This document shows, piece by piece, positions 30,383-37,461 of a stretch of 38,849 nucleotides of DNA (positions within the stretch are counted from its first letter, which is position 1; every line of letters starts with the position of its first letter). Source of the stretch: STD1-80 sp043802745 (GTDB taxonomy: Bacteria; Patescibacteriota; Minisyncoccia; Minisyncoccales; CG1-02-41-26). Location of the stretch: assembly GCA_043802745.1 (NCBI GenBank), contig JAZDKU010000026.1, forward strand, positions 1 to 38,849, written 5' to 3'. The position numbers and the translations under genes are program-made. Under the pieces are notes generated by a model. The model did not search any database. It saw nothing but the letters and a program-made list of their open reading frames with translations, and was not told the DNA's origin.

Positions 30383-30780
30383 GCCTTAGCAAACCGATAA
30401 GCCGAATTCTGTCGGGGACAATCATTTGTCTAGCCCTAATATTACTAATAGGGTCATGCGAGCTACTTTTTACATTTCGGCAAATCCGGAGATTGTCGAA
30501 ATGCTTGCTCTTGCACTCAAGTAAGGGTTTAGCCGTTTCACCCTTCGGCTTCACTCAGGGCAAGTCCCTAAGTTTATACGAAGATTTACCCCATTGCTGG
30601 GGTACTTTTTACCTTTCGATAAAAAGCGTCTCTGCTCGCACCTCGCGCCTCACGGCGGACGGGGATTACCCGCTACTATTTTCGCTCCGCCAGTTGGCGG
30701 AAAGCGATTGAGTGTTCGGACTTTCCTCTAAGCTCATAATTTGTTATGATGGGCCTAGCGATTGCCTGGTTTGCTAAGGC
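30383..30780 (-). ncRNA. rnpB: RNase P RNA
   Basis: Read on the minus strand the 398-nt RNA starts and ends in the complementary P1 strands GCCTTAGCAAACC/GGTTTGCTAAGGC. It contains the universally conserved GAGGAAAGTCCG near the 5' end (30717-30728) and ACAGAATTCGGCTTATCGG near the 3' end (about 30393-30411), with GTGAAACGGCTAAACCC-type core in between. P1 is followed by a T-run, forming the terminator. The ribozyme matures tRNA 5' ends. A consensus promoter lies at 30787-30815. Confidence 0.95.
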
Positions 30781-30786
30781 ATTTTT

Positions 30787-30815
30787 ATTATAAGTAATTA
30801 GCTAATTATTGTCAA
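30787..30815 (-). promoter_or_regulatory. Consensus promoter of rnpB with a palindromic spacer
   Basis: On the minus strand TTGACA (30810-30815), 17-bp spacer, TATAAT (30787-30792): perfect hexamers at perfect spacing. The spacer holds the perfect palindrome TAATTAGCTAATTA (30795-30808). The -35 overlaps the first base of the murJ ATG on the other strand. Confidence 0.85.
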
Positions 30816-32491
30816 TGATTCATAGAATATTAGGTTCAAAAGCGCAAACTATCAGCTTTGCCGCCTTAATCATAGGTGTATCGAGTTTTTTTAGTTATGT
30901 TTTGGGCGCTTTGCGCGATAATTTGCTGGCTAATTTTTTGCCAAATCAATTAGCCGATGTTTATTGGGCCGCTTTTCGCGTACCTGATTTTATTTATGGC
31001 GTTTTAATAACCGGTGGGATAACAGCTGCTTTTTTACCAGTTTTTTCCTCTTATTTTCAAGAAAGCCAAGAAAAGGCCAAGAGATTATTTAAAGATGTTT
31101 TTACTGTATTTTTTATTAGCCTAGCTTTTTTGGTTGTTGTTTTCTTTTTCCTGGCTCCTTTGCTAGTTTACCTAACTGTGCCTGGTTTTTCTGAAAGCCA
31201 AAAGCAAGAAACAGCTAATTTAATGCGGCTAATGCTTCTTTCTCCTTTGCTTTTAGGATTATCGGCAATTTTTTCTAGCGCGTTGCAGTATTTAAACCTT
31301 TTTTATGCTTTTGCTTTGGCTCCTATTCTTTATAATGCTGGCATTCTAACTGGTATCTTAGTTTTTTATCCAGCCCTTGGTTTGCCAGGCTTGGCCTTGG
31401 GTGTTATTTTGGGCGCTTTTTTACACTTGCTAATTCAAATGGCAGTAGCCATTAAAATTGGATTTAGCCCTCGATTTTCTTTTGCTTTAAAAGAAAAACA
31501 AGGTCTTTTTAAAATTTCAAAATTAATGTTGCCAAGAGTTATAAGTTCAGCTGCCTTTCAAATTAACTTAATCATTACCACAGCTATTGCTTCCACCTTA
31601 ACGGCTGGTTCTATTAAAATTTTTAATCTTTCTAATAATTTATATTGTGTGCCGGTTGGTTTAATCGGGATGTCGTTTGCTACGGCTGTTTTTCCAACTC
31701 TTTCCAAAAGTTTTGCCTCTGGGCAAAAAGAGCAGTTTCTGGCAGTTTTTTCTGGCATTTTAAATAAAATTATTTTTTTCATTTTGCCTCTGAGCGGTTT
31801 TATATTTATTTTGCGAGCGCAAATTGTTAGGCTTATTTATGGCACGCAAATTGCCAGCGGAAACTATTTTGGCTGGTGGGAAACTCGTTTAACCGCTAGT
31901 TCCTTGGGGGTTTTGTCGCTTTCTTTATTTGCCGCTTGCTTGATTCCGTTTTTAGCCAGAGCTTTTTTTGCCTTGCACAACACCAAAACTCCTTTAAAAA
32001 TTGCTTTATTTTCTATTGGTTTGAACGTGACACTTTCTTTTTTGTTTGTTTGGCTTTTTAAAACCCCTGGTATTTTTCAAGATCTCTCAATAAGGTTTTT
32101 AAGATTAAAAGATCTAACTGATATTGCTGTTTTGGGCTTGTCTTTAGCTTTGTCAATTTCCACTATTTTCCAGTTTATTTTACTTTTAGCTAGCCTAAAG
32201 CTTAAGCTAAAAAATTTATCTATAGTAAAGTATAAAAATAATTTCTTGAAAATGTTTTTTGCCTCTTTGTTCGCCTCTTTAGTTGTTTATGTTTGTCTAA
32301 AAATAACTGGCTTTGCTTTGCCAGAGCTAAGCTCAGCCTTGGCAACCAATAAAGTTTTTGGGCTTTTGTTGCAAGCTATGGTTTCGGGCCTATTGGGAGT
32401 AGTTGCTTATTTATTCTTATGTTTTTATATGGGCCTAAAAGAGCCAAAAATAATCTGGAACTATATAGTTACAGCAACCCGATTGCTGTAA
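30815..32491 (+). CDS. murJ: Lipid II flippase MurJ
   Basis: The ATG at 30815 is chosen over an in-frame TTG at 30809. The roughly 558-residue, 14-helix MOP-superfamily protein has the conserved start (SKAQTISFAALIIGVSSFFS, LGALRDNLLANFLP) and ADVYWAAFRVPDFIYG, GGITAAFLPVFSSY, with the essential arginine and aspartate in place. It moves lipid II to the outer face of the membrane for peptidoglycan growth. The last residues (about TATRLL) and the TAA stop are encoded by the left palindrome of the neighbouring transposase element, so the C-terminus was rewritten by its insertion. Confidence 0.93.
   Translation: MIHRILGSKAQTISFAALIIGVSSFFSYVLGALRDNLLANFLPNQLADVYWAAFRVPDFIYGVLITGGITAAFLPVFSSYFQESQEKAKRLFKDVFTVFFISLAFLVVVFFFLAPLLVYLTVPGFSESQKQETANLMRLMLLSPLLLGLSAIFSSALQYLNLFYAFALAPILYNAGILTGILVFYPALGLPGLALGVILGAFLHLLIQMAVAIKIGFSPRFSFALKEKQGLFKISKLMLPRVISSAAFQINLIITTAIASTLTAGSIKIFNLSNNLYCVPVGLIGMSFATAVFPTLSKSFASGQKEQFLAVFSGILNKIIFFILPLSGFIFILRAQIVRLIYGTQIASGNYFGWWETRLTASSLGVLSLSLFAACLIPFLARAFFALHNTKTPLKIALFSIGLNVTLSFLFVWLFKTPGIFQDLSIRFLRLKDLTDIAVLGLSLALSISTIFQFILLLASLKLKLKNLSIVKYKNNFLKMFFASLFASLVVYVCLKITGFALPELSSALATNKVFGLLLQAMVSGLLGVVAYLFLCFYMGLKEPKIIWNYIVTATRLL
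32470..32490. repeat. Left 21-bp REP-like palindrome of the RAYT element
   Basis: TACAGCAA-CCCGA-TTGCTGTA forms a stem with a CCCGA loop. It is the exact reverse complement of the right copy at 33227-33247. Confidence 0.92.
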
Positions 32492-32512
32492 GAATATAAA
32501 AATAAACAATAT

Positions 32513-33223
32513 ATGCCATATAGAAAAGAACAACTTGAAAGTGGAGAAATTTATCATATAACCATAAGAAGAGTAGGTGATGCCTTGCTTTTTAAAGATA
32601 TAGATGACTATTATAGGGGAATTTTTTCTATTTACGAATTTAATACAAGTGCTTATGTAACCATAAGAGAGCGACGGAGGATTCGAACTCAAATAAAGAA
32701 ATCTATTCAAGATAACAGCACTCCGAGTGTTGTAATTGACAGTCGCGATAAGTTAGTTGAAGTTTTAGCATTTTGTTTAATGCCAAATCATATTCATTTA
32801 TTAGTAAAACAATTAAAAGACGGTGGTATAAGTAAATTTATGCAAAAGTTTGGGGTTGGCTACTCTTCTTACTTTCGCGAAAAGCACCAGCTAAAAAGAA
32901 GGGAACATTTTTTTGATGGAGTATTTAGCGCTGTTCACATAGAAAATGATGAACAGTTAAAAACAGTCTTTGTTTATATTCATACAAATCCCATTGCCTT
33001 AATAGAGCCAGGTTGGAAAGAAAAAGGGATAGTTAATACTCAAGAAGCTATTAATTTTATTGAAGGATATAAGTGGTCAAGCTATCAGGATTATATAGGA
33101 AAGAAAAACTTTTTTTACGTAACAGAGAGAAAATTTTTATCTGAGGTAATGGGCGGAGAGAAGGGTTGTAAAGATTTTGTGGATAATTGGATTGAATATA
33201 AGAATGAAATGAGCAAATTTTAA
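32513..33223 (+). CDS. REP-associated tyrosine transposase (RAYT, IS200/IS605-like Y1)
   Basis: 236 residues. The N-terminus (SGEIYHITIRRVGDALLFKD) and the HUH motif in CLMPNHIHLLVKQ (His93 and His95) identify a Y1 transposase; the catalytic tyrosine is probably Tyr117 or Tyr120 in the GVGYSSYFREKH helix, and FVYIHTNPIALI is the typical following motif. RAYTs nick at single-stranded REP hairpins. The enzyme appears intact: no frameshift or stop. It is flanked by inverted palindromes (32470-32490, 33227-33247) which are likely substrates. Whether it also acts on the other palindrome families in the window is not known. Confidence 0.9.
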   Translation: MPYRKEQLESGEIYHITIRRVGDALLFKDIDDYYRGIFSIYEFNTSAYVTIRERRRIRTQIKKSIQDNSTPSVVIDSRDKLVEVLAFCLMPNHIHLLVKQLKDGGISKFMQKFGVGYSSYFREKHQLKRREHFFDGVFSAVHIENDEQLKTVFVYIHTNPIALIEPGWKEKGIVNTQEAINFIEGYKWSSYQDYIGKKNFFYVTERKFLSEVMGGEKGCKDFVDNWIEYKNEMSKF

Positions 33224-33226
33224 TTT

Positions 33227-33247
33227 TACAGCAATCGGGTTGCTGTA
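33227..33247. repeat. Right 21-bp REP-like palindrome of the RAYT element
   Basis: TACAGCAA-TCGGG-TTGCTGTA, the exact reverse complement of the left copy. It leaves only 10 nt before the lepA start codon, so the lepA leader is reshaped by it. Confidence 0.92.
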
Positions 33248-33257
33248 GCTATTTATT

Positions 33258-35132
33258 ATGCAAGAAAATATAAGAAACTTTGTTATAATTTCGCACATAG
33301 ATCACGGGAAGTCCACTTTAGCTGATCGGCTTTTGGAGGTTACTGGCACAATAAGCAGGGATAAAATGAAAGAGCAGTTTTTGGATTCAATGGATTTAGA
33401 GCGTGAGAAGGGGATTACTATTAAAATGCACCCCGTTAGATTGGCTTATCGCCAATCTAACGGGGCAGGCCCTTCATATATTCTGAATCTAATAGATACT
33501 CCTGGGCATATTGATTTTTCTTATGAAACCTCAAGAGCTTTGGCGTGCTGCGAGGGAGCTGTTTTGTTGGTTGATGTTAAGCAAGGCATTCAAGCCCAAA
33601 CATTATTTAATTTAGAGCAGGCTCAAAAGCTTGGCCTGAAGATTATTGGAGCTATTAATAAGATTGATTTAGCTACAGAGGAGCAAATTAAAGATGCCAA
33701 AAAGGAATTATCAGAAGTAGCGGGCATGGAAGACAGTGAAATTTTAGAAATTTCTGGCAAAACCGGACAAGGGGTTGAAAATCTTTTAGAGAAAATTGTT
33801 AGTTTTTTTCCTCCGCCCTTCACCACCGACCCCACTCCTCGGCTTGGGGCCGAGGGGTGGGGTCGTGTGGCTACTGTTCCTACCGTATCGGATAGTTTAA
33901 AAGCTTTAATTTTTGACTCAAAATACGATCCTTTCTCGGGCGTGGTAGCTTTTGTCAAAGTTTTTACAGGAAAGGCCAAGCGGGGGGATAAAATTAACTT
34001 TTTTGCTGGTAAATGTCAATCAGAAATTAAGGAAGTTGGCTATTTTATTCCTGGATTATTCCCAATAGATGTTCTGAAAGCCGGAGATATCGGCTATATC
34101 AAGACCGGAATAAAAGAGCCAGCAAAAGTAAGGGTTGGGGATACAATATTTTGGCAAAATGAGCCATATCGCATATCAGATAGTGACTTTAAGCCCCTAA
34201 CAGAATATAAAGAGCCACAGCCCGTGCTTTTTTTAAGTCTATATCCGGCCATAGCTGACGAGTTTGATATGTTAAAAGACGCTTTATTAAAACATAAATT
34301 AAATGATCCTTCTTTTGATTTTCAAATAGAGTCGCAAATGGCTTTGGGCCGGGGATTTCGTTGCGGGTTTTTAGGCTCTTTGCATGCTGAAATAACAGTT
34401 GGCAGGCTAAAGAATGAGTTTGGCTTGGATTTGGTCGCTACATCGCCCCAAGTTATTTTTAAAGCTTTTTTAAAGAATGGAAATGAGATTGAAGTGTCCT
34501 CTCCCTCTCTTTTTCCCGACCCTTCAATTATCCAAGAGCTTCAAGAGCCAATGGTTAAAGTGGAAATTGTTACCCCAAACCAATACTTTGGCCAGTTATT
34601 TAAATTTTTTCCTCAATTTGAAATTGTTTTAGAAAACACCCAATCTTTAACGAACGAAAAATCTTTATTAGTGGCCAGAGCTCCTTTAAGAGAAATTATT
34701 TCTGGAAGTTTTTATGAAAAACTTAAATCATCTACCGAAGGATACGCTTCTTTTAGTTTTGAACAAATAGGCTTTCAGAAATCTGATTTAGTAAAGGTGG
34801 ATGTTTTAATAGCTGGCGAAAAAGAGGAAGCATTTGCTAAAGTTTTAACAAAAGAAAAAGCTTATAGTGAAATGAAGAGGTTTTTAGAAAAGCTCAAGGA
34901 GGTCTTGCCCCCTCAACAATTTGCTTTGGCTATTCAGGCCTCAATTGGTGGCAAGATAATTGCTAGGGAAACAGTTTCAGCTTTGCGCAAAGACGTGACT
35001 GCCAAGCTATATGGGGGAGATGTTACGAGAAAGAAAAAACTGCTCGAAGCCCAGAAAAGGGGCAAGCAGAAACTAAAAAATCGAGCTAGGGTTAATATCC
35101 CAGCCCAAGTTTTTCTGGATATTTTAAAATAA
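33258..35132 (+). CDS. lepA: Elongation factor 4 (LepA) carrying two palindromic segments
   Basis: A ribosome-binding GTPase that back-translocates or remodels stalled ribosomes. The 624-residue protein has G1 ISHIDHGKSTLADRL, G3 DTPGHIDF, G4 NKIDLA, then the EF4 domains and the basic C-terminal domain (GGDVTRKKKLLEAQKRGKQ, cut to 19 residues here). Two unusual palindromes are in frame. One, at 33431-33465, encodes VRLAYRQSNGA just before the G3 strand. The other, at 33825-33867, encodes a DPTPRLGAEGWG-like loop between PPP and SLKALIFDS, where normal LepA has a few residues. Both lie in surface loops. No obvious Shine-Dalgarno site; the RAYT palindrome ends 10 nt upstream. Confidence 0.95.
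   Translation: MQENIRNFVIISHIDHGKSTLADRLLEVTGTISRDKMKEQFLDSMDLEREKGITIKMHPVRLAYRQSNGAGPSYILNLIDTPGHIDFSYETSRALACCEGAVLLVDVKQGIQAQTLFNLEQAQKLGLKIIGAINKIDLATEEQIKDAKKELSEVAGMEDSEILEISGKTGQGVENLLEKIVSFFPPPFTTDPTPRLGAEGWGRVATVPTVSDSLKALIFDSKYDPFSGVVAFVKVFTGKAKRGDKINFFAGKCQSEIKEVGYFIPGLFPIDVLKAGDIGYIKTGIKEPAKVRVGDTIFWQNEPYRISDSDFKPLTEYKEPQPVLFLSLYPAIADEFDMLKDALLKHKLNDPSFDFQIESQMALGRGFRCGFLGSLHAEITVGRLKNEFGLDLVATSPQVIFKAFLKNGNEIEVSSPSLFPDPSIIQELQEPMVKVEIVTPNQYFGQLFKFFPQFEIVLENTQSLTNEKSLLVARAPLREIISGSFYEKLKSSTEGYASFSFEQIGFQKSDLVKVDVLIAGEKEEAFAKVLTKEKAYSEMKRFLEKLKEVLPPQQFALAIQASIGGKIIARETVSALRKDVTAKLYGGDVTRKKKLLEAQKRGKQKLKNRARVNIPAQVFLDILK
33431..33465. repeat. Perfect 15-bp-stem palindrome inside the lepA GTPase domain
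   Basis: CCCCGTTAGATTGGC (33431-33445), TTATC loop, exact complement at 33451-33465. It encodes residues that still fit the family pattern VRxxYxxxxG before the G3 strand. No second copy is visible in the window. Confidence 0.85.
33825..33867. repeat. GC-rich hairpin element, CCCCACCCCTCC family (copy 4), in frame within lepA
   Basis: CGACCCCACTCCTCGGC and GCCGAGGGGTGGGGTCG. The variable stem position is T opposite G here rather than C opposite A, consistent with the reverse orientation to copies 1-3. Confidence 0.88.
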
Positions 35133-35157
35133 ACCAGGTAAGATTAAAGAAAAAATC

Positions 35158-35541
35158 ATGCTCAAAGACACCAAAGCCACTAAAATTACCCAAATAGTTT
35201 TTACTAAATTTTTTTTCGCCATATTATTGGTAATTATTGCAGGTTTTTTGGCTTTTGGCAACTATAGGCTCATGAAAGCAAAGAATAAAATTTATTTAAA
35301 GTTGCAAGAAACAAGAGCAGATTTAGAAAAAATTTCCAAAGAAAAAGTGTCAACCCAGGCTAAGATTTCTCAAGGTCAAAGTTATGATTATTTAGAAGAA
35401 GTTGCCCGAGAGGAATTAAATTTTAAAAAGCCAGGCGAGCAAGTTGTGGCTTTTCCCGAACAAAAAGCATTTCAAGAAACAGAAACAAGCCAGAAAATTA
35501 AAGATTTATGGCAAAAATTTGTTGATATGCGCAAAAAATAA
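35158..35541 (+). CDS. FtsB/DivIC-like septum formation initiator
   Basis: 127 residues with a short basic cytoplasmic start, one membrane helix (residues about 19-39, FFFAILLVIIAGFLAFGNY), a coiled coil (about 45-75) and the YLEEVAREELNFKKPGEQVVAF segment typical of FtsB/DivIC. These bitopic proteins stabilise the FtsQ-FtsL complex at the division site. The stop codon is 3 nt before tRNA-Gly, so the tRNAs may be co-transcribed. ftsE and ftsX follow further downstream, giving a loose division cluster. Confidence 0.85.
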   Translation: MLKDTKATKITQIVFTKFFFAILLVIIAGFLAFGNYRLMKAKNKIYLKLQETRADLEKISKEKVSTQAKISQGQSYDYLEEVAREELNFKKPGEQVVAFPEQKAFQETETSQKIKDLWQKFVDMRKK

Positions 35542-35544
35542 CGC

Positions 35545-35616
35545 GCGGGTGTCGTATAACGGCTATTATGGTTCCTTCCCAAGGAACAGACGGCGGTCCG
35601 ACTCCGCTCACCCGCT
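35545..35616 (+). tRNA. tRNA-Gly (CCC)
   Basis: Acceptor GCGGGTG pairs with CACCCGC. The anticodon loop TTCCCAA between GTTCC and GGAAC gives CCC. The T loop is TCCGACT instead of the usual TTCGANT, a slight deviation. CCA is not encoded. It reads GGG codons. Confidence 0.93.
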
Positions 35617-35625
35617 CAAGATTGT

Positions 35626-35698
35626 GCCAGCGTAGCTCAGTTGGTAGAGCAGAGCTTTCGTAAAGCTAAGGTCGCCAGTTCGATCCTGGCCGCTGGCT
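35626..35698 (+). tRNA. tRNA-Thr (CGT)
   Basis: Acceptor GCCAGCG/CGCTGGC, D arm GCTCAGTTGGTAGAGC, anticodon loop TTCGTAA, T loop TTCGATC. A G27-A43 mismatch closes the anticodon stem. CCA is not encoded; it lies 9 nt after tRNA-Gly. Confidence 0.95.
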
Positions 35699-35736
35699 CA
35701 CTTTAATTTTGTCTAAAACCGTGCTATAAAGGGGAT

Positions 35737-36723
35737 ATGCAAGAAATAACTGCTGAAATTGAAAGTTTGAGAAAAGAGCTGGGCTTTTTACGGGAGGAGT
35801 TTCTTAAACCTGATTTTTGGCGTGATTCAGAGCAAGCAATAAAAAAACAAAAAAGAGCCAGACAGCTAGAAGAGAACATAAAATCTCTTGAAACGTTTAT
35901 GGCGGGTGGTGGGGTTGTTAATGAAGAAAATTTTAAAATATTTCTTTCTGGGGTGTATGATAAAAAAGACGCAATTCTTTCTATTCAATCAGGGGCTGGG
36001 GGAAGAGATGCTGAAGATTGGGTGTGTTTGCTGTTAAGAATGTACCAAAAATATTGTGAAGCAAAAGATTGGGGCCACAAAATATTGTTTCAAACGTTTA
36101 CTGAATCAGGCGGACCTGAAGGCAGGATTGGCCTTCGCGAGGTTGGCGTTTTAATAAAAGGCAAGTTTGCTTATGGGTTTTTGAAAAAAGAAAATGGAAC
36201 GCACAGATTGGTAAGGCTTTCGCCATTTTCAGCTAAGCAATTGCGCCATACTTCTTTTGCCAAAGTAGAAGTAATTCCTAGAATTGAAAATGATGAAATT
36301 GATGAGAATATTTTAAAGCCCAATGATTTAAAAATAGAAACATTTAGGTCGTCGGGCGCTGGCGGGCAAAATGTTAATAGGCGCGAAACCGCTGTGAGGA
36401 TAACTCATTTGCCAACAGGCTTGGTGGCTTCTTGTCAAACTGAAAGATATCAAGCAGTTAATAAAAATATCGCTTTGGAAATTTTAGCTGGAAAGGTTTT
36501 ACAGCAAAAAGAGAAAGAAAGAGAGGATGATTTGGCAAAAATAAGAGGAAAAAGAATCAATGCTGATTTTGGCCATCAAATTAGATCATATGTTTTGCAC
36601 CCCTATAATTTAGTAAAAGACCATCGCACTGATGTTGAAACAACAAACACACAAGCGGTTTTAAACGGTGATTTAGAAAAGTTTATTTATGCTCAAGTTT
36701 CAGAATCTAACAAAAATTTATAA
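35737..36723 (+). CDS. prfB: Peptide chain release factor 2
   Basis: 328 residues with a good Shine-Dalgarno (AAAGGGG, about 35727-35733). It carries the SPF tripeptide that reads UGA/UAA (VRLSPFSAKQLRHTSFA) and the catalytic GGQ at residues 209-211 (SSGAGGQNVNRRETA). The protein begins where E. coli RF2 resumes after its programmed frameshift, so the short N-terminal leader and the +1 frameshift autoregulation are absent. The 3' end overlaps ftsE by 35 nt in another frame. RF2 confirms that UGA is a stop in this organism. Confidence 0.95.
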   Translation: MQEITAEIESLRKELGFLREEFLKPDFWRDSEQAIKKQKRARQLEENIKSLETFMAGGGVVNEENFKIFLSGVYDKKDAILSIQSGAGGRDAEDWVCLLLRMYQKYCEAKDWGHKILFQTFTESGGPEGRIGLREVGVLIKGKFAYGFLKKENGTHRLVRLSPFSAKQLRHTSFAKVEVIPRIENDEIDENILKPNDLKIETFRSSGAGGQNVNRRETAVRITHLPTGLVASCQTERYQAVNKNIALEILAGKVLQQKEKEREDDLAKIRGKRINADFGHQIRSYVLHPYNLVKDHRTDVETTNTQAVLNGDLEKFIYAQVSESNKNL

Positions 36724-37378
36724 TAATCAGAGCGGAAAAGTGGTTGCTCTGTTCAACGTTAATTTGGAGATTGCCAAAGGCGAGCTTGTTTCTATTGTGG
36801 GAAAATCCGGGGCAGGCAAAAGCACTTTGGTGAAAATTTTAACTAGAGAGGAAATACCAACAAAAGGCGGGGTACTTTTTAACGATATAAATATCTGCGC
36901 TTTGAAGGGAAAAAAGCTTCAAGAAATGAGAAGAAGAATAGGGGTTGTTCACCAAGACTACAAATTGCTTTCTAATAAAAATGTTAAAGAAAATTTATGT
37001 TATGTTATGCAGGTAGTGGGTGTTTGCGATGAGGCTATTGAGAAAGATGTAAAAAAAGTTTTAGAAATCGTTGGCATTGAAAATAGGGTTTGCCATTTTC
37101 CTCATGAGTTATCGGGTGGGGAGAAACAGCGCCTAGCCATTGCCAGAGCCCTAATTCATCGGCCAGAAGTTATTATTGCTGATGAGCCAACCGGCAACCT
37201 AGATGTTTATAATTCTTATGAAGTTATTAGCTTGTTTAAAAAAATAAATGAGATGGGCACAACGATTATACTGCTAACTCACGACAAGGAGATTGTAGAT
37301 TCTTTAAAAAGGCGCGTCATTACCCTAGACCAGGGCAAAGTAATAGGGGACGATGCCAAAGGAAAATTTATCTTGTAA
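36689..37378 (+). CDS. ftsE: Cell division ABC transporter ATP-binding protein FtsE
   Basis: 229 residues starting inside prfB; the start is supported by the canonical LKFQNLTKIYNNQSGKVVAL N-terminus. Walker A VGKSGAGKST, signature LSGGEKQRLAIARAL and Walker B VIIADEPTGNLD are intact. With FtsX it controls peptidoglycan hydrolases at the septum through ATP hydrolysis. The 35-nt overlap with prfB implies translational coupling of termination factor and division genes. Confidence 0.95.
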   Translation: MLKFQNLTKIYNNQSGKVVALFNVNLEIAKGELVSIVGKSGAGKSTLVKILTREEIPTKGGVLFNDINICALKGKKLQEMRRRIGVVHQDYKLLSNKNVKENLCYVMQVVGVCDEAIEKDVKKVLEIVGIENRVCHFPHELSGGEKQRLAIARALIHRPEVIIADEPTGNLDVYNSYEVISLFKKINEMGTTIILLTHDKEIVDSLKRRVITLDQGKVIGDDAKGKFIL

Positions 37379-37386
37379 ATTAAGCG

Positions 37387-37453
37387 TGTCATGCTGAGCC
37401 AGCAGGCGAAGCATCTCTTGTGCGAGATTCTTCGCTAATCGCTCAGAATGACA
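37387..37453. repeat. TCATTCTGAG-family palindromic element (copy 5)
   Basis: Arms TGTCATGCTGAG and CTCAGAATGACA with the CCAGCAGG left module and CTAATCG right module. It fills the ftsE-ftsX gap and ends 8 nt before the ftsX ATG, displacing any normal ribosome-binding site. Confidence 0.92.
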
Positions 37454-37461
37454 AATTTTTT

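Larger units (their letters stand above)
32470..33247 (+). mobile_element. RAYT transposase gene flanked by inverted REP-like palindromes
   Basis: A Y1-transposase gene lies between two exact, inverted 21-bp palindromes, the arrangement known for REP-associated tyrosine transposases. The 778-bp unit lies between murJ and lepA; it provides murJ's stop codon and ends 10 nt before the lepA start codon. Confidence 0.85.

Noticed and set aside
30493..30711. 72-codon ORF on the plus strand
   Set aside because: It lies antisense within the RNase P RNA gene.
33178..33186. Fourth DnaA box (minus strand)
   Set aside because: It is inside the transposase coding region, so it is more likely chance.
35444..35635. 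63-codon ORF running into tRNA-Gly
   Set aside because: It overlaps the FtsB-like gene and a tRNA; codon pattern is that of a shadow frame.
37420..37461. Upstream ATG for FtsX
   Set aside because: It lies inside the TCATTCTGAG element; FtsX begins normally at 37462.
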